Assembly (NCBI GenBank): GCA_964653025.1
Contig: CAZZBZ010000077.1
Span: 1 to 14,051, forward strand
Reading direction: 5' to 3'
Source of the DNA: JABWAM01 sp964653025
Lineage (GTDB): Bacteria > Verrucomicrobiota > Verrucomicrobiia > JABWAM01
DNA: 14,051 nucleotides
Shown here: positions 10,765 to 14,051 of the stretch, in pieces
Layout: each line of letters opens with the position of its first letter
Numbering within the stretch: the first letter of the stretch is position 1
Made by a program: the position numbers and the translations under genes
Notes under the pieces: generated by a model
The model's database searches: none
The model's input: only the letters and a program-made list of their open reading frames with translations
Told to the model about the DNA's origin: nothing

Positions 10765-13701
10765 ATGCGACTTTCCCTCCCACTTCCCCTCGTCGTGCTC
10801 GCCGCGTTGGCGCTCGGGATGATCGCCCCTCGTCCCGCCTCCGCCGCGAACGGCACCTGGACGAACCGTACCGCTGGCGGCAACTGGGGCGACCCCACCA
10901 AGTGGACGAACGGCCTCGTCGGCGATGGCCAGGACGCCGTCGTCACGTTCAGCGGCCCGCTCGCTCAGACGGTGTCCAACAACATCAATGCCACCTTTGG
11001 CAAAATGGTCTTCAACCAGGGGTCCTACGTCTACACGCTGGTGGACGGCACGCTGACCGGCTGGGTCTCCAGCGGCGCCGTCCAGATCAATAACGATGGC
11101 GCCGGCAGCCCGAACATCCTGTCGGATCTCTACCTCAAGAACAGTGTTTCAAATTCCGTGGCGGTCAACTTGGTCGTAACGGTCAGCAACCTGAACAGCG
11201 GCGGTGCCGCCCTGACATGGACCAAGTGGGGACCCGGCACCCTGAACGTGAAGGGCGACAACCGGGCCACCTGGGCGGGCAACTGGAACGTGTCGGCCGG
11301 CATCCTGCAGGGCAGCGCGGGCTCCGGCTGGTCCCTCGGAACGGGCGCCGTCAGCGTGGCGAGCGGCGCCTCGGTAAAGTTTGTGGCCCCGGCCATCAGC
11401 ACCGTCCTCACCAACGCGAGCCGGATCATCACGGGGGCCGGCCTGGTGAACTTCGGGCAGGGCGTCTTCCTGATGACGACCAGCAACGATTACAGTGGGG
11501 GAACCCTGATCGCAGGCAACAATCGGGTGGCCCTCGGCGACGACTCCGCCCTCGGGACGGGAACCATCACCTTCAACGACGCCAACGCCAAGCTCTCCTC
11601 GACCGGCGGGGCCACGCGCACGCTCGCGAACGACCTCGTCTTCACGAACCTCCTCTCGCTCGGCAGCAGCACCGACAACGGCGCGCTCATCTTCAACGGG
11701 GCTGTGAACCTGGGTGGGGTGATGCGCACGCTGAGCATCTCCAGCCCGGTCACGTTCAATGGCGTGGTCACCAACGGCGGCATCAACAAGACGGGCGTCG
11801 GCACGCTCACCCTTGCCGGCGCGAACACCTACAGCGGCCCGACCACCAACGCCGCCGGAACCCTGGCCCTCGGCGTCGACAACCCCCTCGGGGGCAACAC
11901 GCTCGTGATGAGCGGCGGCGCCCTCCGTGCCGCCGACGGGAACGCACGCGCCCTCACCAACGCGATCGTCCTCGCCGCCAACTCCACTTTCGGCGGGCCC
12001 GGGACGGGCGACCTCCTCCTGGGCGACGTCAACCTTGGCGGCTCGCGCTCGATCTATGTGAGCAACAGCGTGACCACCTTCGGCGGCGTCACCACGAACG
12101 GAGGGATCACCGTGGCGGGAGGCGGGCGCCTCGTCCTTAACGAGGCCTACCTCACCAACCTCGCCTTCTTGGGACGGTCGAGTTCCCTCGAACTTCGGGG
12201 GGGCCTCTCCACGCTGAGCGTCGCGCTCACCGTCGGCTCCGGCGCGGACAACACCCTGCTCGTCACCAACGGCGCGCGCCTGCTCAGTTTCGGCATCGGC
12301 GGCCCCAACATGGTGGGAGGAACCACGGTCAGCACGGGCGTTCTCGCCCGAATCACGGGCCCCGGCTCGAGTTGGGTGATCACCAACTCGACCATCGCGA
12401 GCGCCGGCCTGCGCGTGGGCGGTTCGGCCATTGGCGCGACCTCCAACCGTCTCGAGGTTCTCGACGGCGCCACGCTCCAGGTCGACAACCTCTTCCAGAT
12501 CGCCTCGGCTTCCTCCAACGCCTCATGGAACTCGGTCCTCGTCTCAGGCGCCGGCTCGCGGCTCATTTCCCTGCTCCAGGGCACCGACCCCTACTTGCGC
12601 GTGGCCTTCTCCGCGGCCAGCCTCAATTCAGCCTACTCCGGCACCAACAGCCTCGTCGTGACCAACGGCGCCCTCGTGGACACCCGCGGCCTCGTGGTCG
12701 GCAACGCCTCCAACGCGGGCAACTTCGCTTCGATCGCAGGCGCCACCCTCCAGTTCTCGACCAACAGCCCCGACATCCAGATCCTCGGCGTTGCGAACAG
12801 CAACGCCATCTATGTGAGAGACAGCACGATCGCCTTCCGCGACGTCACCAACGTCAACATCAAGGCCAACTGGGGCGTCGGCGCTCTCGGCAAGGGTCTT
12901 ACGAACATCACCTGGGCCGGCGACAACGCCTTCCGCCTCAACAACGCCTCGCTGACCAACGGCGGACAGGACTACGTCTTCAGCACCGGCCTCGGCGCCA
13001 CGAACTACACCCGCCTCGAGATGATCAACGGCACCACCCTCTGGCAGGGCGGCAGCCTTACCATCGGAACGAATGGCTCGATGCTCGTCTCGAACACCGC
13101 GGCGACCGTCGCCAACGCCTTTACGAACCGCGGTTCCGTCCAGGTCGTCAACAGCACGCTCAGTTTCAGCCAGTCGTTCACCCTCGGGACGAACAGCAGC
13201 TTTACCCTCCGCAATGCCACCAACACCCTCGGCGCCGGGCTCGTGATCGCCTCCAACTCGACCTTCGGCGGCTCGGGCCGCATCGCCAGCGACGTCACCG
13301 TGACCAACTTCGGCACGATCTCCCCCGGCACCCTCACCTTCTCCAGCAACCTCACCCTCCTCGACAGCTCCCTCCTCGTCCTCGAAATCGGCGGCACCAA
13401 CACCGTGGAATACGACCACCTCGTCATCGAGGGCACGCTTGCCAAGGCGGGCTCCGTCCTGGTCACCAACCTCGGTTGGACGTTCGCGGACGGGAACACC
13501 TTCAACTTCCTCGATGCCGCAGGCTGGGGAGGCGCTTTCAGTCTCCTCACCCTCCCCACCCTCTCGGGCAGCTTGGCGTGGAACACGAATGCCTGGGGCG
13601 AGGGAATCCTCAGCGTGACCTCGGCCATCCCCGAGCCTTCGGTGTTCGCACTGCTCGGCCTCGGGGCACTCTTCGCCCTCCGCCGCAAACGCCACGCCTA
13701 G
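10765..13701 (+). CDS. PEP-CTERM sorting domain protein with autotransporter-type beta-strand repeats (2)
   Basis: 978 residues, again without cysteine and rich in Asn, Ser, Thr and Gly. I chose ATG 10765 because GAGG (10757-10760) precedes it by four bases and a signal peptide (MRLSLPLPLVVLAALALGM, cleavage after PASA at about 27) starts there; an upstream TTG at 10732 would lie inside the promoter. Repeats include SNDYSGGTLIAGNNRVALG (about 240), KTGVGTLTLAGANTYSGPTT (about 342-361) and, in a different style, LLVTNGARL (about 498), ITGPGSSWVI (about 530) and VLVSGAGSRL (about 591). The latter resemble the pectate-lyase/adhesin-like beta-helix repeats of Verrucomicrobiota surface proteins. 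The end is SAIPEPSVFALLGLGALF followed by ALRRKRHA, with Pro-Glu-Pro at 956-958, a membrane helix and a basic tail, the exosortase sorting signal. It is a distant relative of PEP-CTERM protein 1 with nearly the same sorting signal. Surface-anchored or exported; function unknown. Confidence 0.9.
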   Translation: MRLSLPLPLVVLAALALGMIAPRPASAANGTWTNRTAGGNWGDPTKWTNGLVGDGQDAVVTFSGPLAQTVSNNINATFGKMVFNQGSYVYTLVDGTLTGWVSSGAVQINNDGAGSPNILSDLYLKNSVSNSVAVNLVVTVSNLNSGGAALTWTKWGPGTLNVKGDNRATWAGNWNVSAGILQGSAGSGWSLGTGAVSVASGASVKFVAPAISTVLTNASRIITGAGLVNFGQGVFLMTTSNDYSGGTLIAGNNRVALGDDSALGTGTITFNDANAKLSSTGGATRTLANDLVFTNLLSLGSSTDNGALIFNGAVNLGGVMRTLSISSPVTFNGVVTNGGINKTGVGTLTLAGANTYSGPTTNAAGTLALGVDNPLGGNTLVMSGGALRAADGNARALTNAIVLAANSTFGGPGTGDLLLGDVNLGGSRSIYVSNSVTTFGGVTTNGGITVAGGGRLVLNEAYLTNLAFLGRSSSLELRGGLSTLSVALTVGSGADNTLLVTNGARLLSFGIGGPNMVGGTTVSTGVLARITGPGSSWVITNSTIASAGLRVGGSAIGATSNRLEVLDGATLQVDNLFQIASASSNASWNSVLVSGAGSRLISLLQGTDPYLRVAFSAASLNSAYSGTNSLVVTNGALVDTRGLVVGNASNAGNFASIAGATLQFSTNSPDIQILGVANSNAIYVRDSTIAFRDVTNVNIKANWGVGALGKGLTNITWAGDNAFRLNNASLTNGGQDYVFSTGLGATNYTRLEMINGTTLWQGGSLTIGTNGSMLVSNTAATVANAFTNRGSVQVVNSTLSFSQSFTLGTNSSFTLRNATNTLGAGLVIASNSTFGGSGRIASDVTVTNFGTISPGTLTFSSNLTLLDSSLLVLEIGGTNTVEYDHLVIEGTLAKAGSVLVTNLGWTFADGNTFNFLDAAGWGGAFSLLTLPTLSGSLAWNTNAWGEGILSVTSAIPEPSVFALLGLGALFALRRKRHA

Positions 13702-13710
13702 TTTCCTGTG

Positions 13711-13786
13711 TGTAGGAGCCGCTGTCAGCGGCGACGGGCAGAATCCCGACCTGCGAAGAAGATCGCCGCTGGCAGCGGCTCCTACA
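13711..13786. repeat. Inverted pair of 24-bp REP-like units (TGTRGGAG family, heads outward); possible terminator
   Basis: Unit 13711-13734 and the reverse complement of 13763-13786 agree at 23 of 24 positions, with 28 bp between them. Each begins TGTAGGAG and contains hairpin arms GCCGCTG and CAGCGGC; the whole can also fold as one long stem. The pair sits between two convergent genes, PEP-CTERM protein 2 ending at 13701 and the cyclase ending at 13855. It is therefore well placed to act as a bidirectional terminator, though no T-run follows. Confidence 0.75.
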
Positions 13787-13854
13787 GGCAAACGTCGATC
13801 GTCCATTTGCCCCGTGGGATTGAGAGAGAACGCCCTCCCCCCGGGCACCAACGG

Positions 13855-14051
13855 CTACTCGCAGAACCCGGGCACGCCCTCAATCGCCACGGCCCGCACG
13901 CAGCAGGAGTCCAACCCCTTGATCGGCATCGGCTGATAGATCAGGAGGAACACGTCCCGCTTGAGTTGGTCGAGGTTCTTCACAACCTCCAGCATGAGGA
14001 TGTCGTGCGGCAGGAGCCGCTCGTGCATCTCGCACGCGGCCTTCACGCTCG
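13855..14051 (-). CDS. Cyclase family protein (kynurenine-formamidase-like), C-terminal fragment
   Basis: Only the last 64 codons lie in the window; the 5' part is beyond base 14051. The sequence HDILMLEVVKNLDQL, then FLLIYQPMPIKGLDSCCVRAVAI, ends GVPGFCE and stops with TAG at 13855-13857. It matches the C-terminus of the metal-dependent cyclase family (PF04199 type), where 'vE-L-NLd-L', 'f-l---PL-i-G--g-pvRavA' is typical. Members hydrolyse N-formylkynurenine or related amides/lactones. The usual Gly-Ser-Pro before 'VRAVA' is replaced by Ser-Cys-Cys. The metal-binding HxGTHxD motif would be outside the window, so activity cannot be judged. The gene converges on PEP-CTERM protein 2 and is not part of the same operon. 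Confidence 0.75.
   Translation of the reverse strand, partial: SVKAACEMHERLLPHDILMLEVVKNLDQLKRDVFLLIYQPMPIKGLDSCCVRAVAIEGVPGFCE

Noticed and set aside
5200..13701. Classical type V autotransporters, because of the beta-strand repeats
   Set aside because: Neither protein has a C-terminal beta-barrel domain; both end in Pro-Glu-Pro, a membrane helix and Arg-rich tail.
12372..13851. Long frames overlapping the end of PEP-CTERM protein 2 on both strands
   Set aside because: They are shadows; the PEP-CTERM frame has a complete sorting signal and repeats to its stop at 13701.

Overview
This is a high-GC window that most likely comes from a Verrucomicrobiota genome of the Opitutaceae type. That placement is inference. 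It rests on two PEP-CTERM proteins built of autotransporter-type beta-strand repeats, a single-copy FTLIEL prepilin-like protein with an H-Xn-DG C-terminus, a DUF4838 (GH67N-type) secreted protein and palindromic repeats in every gap. I see no rRNA, tRNA, CRISPR, transposase or exosortase gene here.

Layout. At the left edge, on the minus strand, is the N-terminal part of a carbon-nitrogen hydrolase (1-455) whose 5' end is invaded by a composite palindromic element. Next comes a two-gene minus-strand operon: a secreted alpha/beta hydrolase (4905 to 3352) overlaps by ATGA a secreted DUF4838 protein (3355 to 635). A 294-bp divergent region (4906-5199) carries promoters in both directions, a set of 11-bp-phased direct repeats and a long imperfect inverted repeat. 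On the plus strand follow PEP-CTERM protein 1 (5200-8091), a prepilin-like protein with a doubtful start (8102-9163), a glycosyl-hydrolase-like TIM-barrel protein (9378-10550) and PEP-CTERM protein 2 (10765-13701). At the right edge, on the minus strand, is the C-terminus of a cyclase-family (kynurenine-formamidase-like) protein.

How the parts may fit together (inference). Two large, Cys-free, PEP-CTERM-anchored repeat proteins are interleaved with secreted or carbohydrate-type hydrolases. This suggests a cell-surface and polysaccharide-related locus, but no substrate can be read from the sequence.

The most interesting material is non-coding. (1) A 24-bp palindromic unit beginning TGTRGGAG occurs five times in three gaps, mostly as inverted pairs, like REP/BIME elements. 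(2) Five tandem 7-bp repeats sit immediately before the prepilin motif, with open frames from ATG codons in all three phases, so copy-number change could alter the leader. (3) A composite palindrome adjoins the conserved N-terminus of the C-N hydrolase, which has no nearby start codon. (4) The same 11-bp direct-repeat motif (GTGTnMA) lies in the hydrolase promoter and upstream of the second PEP-CTERM promoter.
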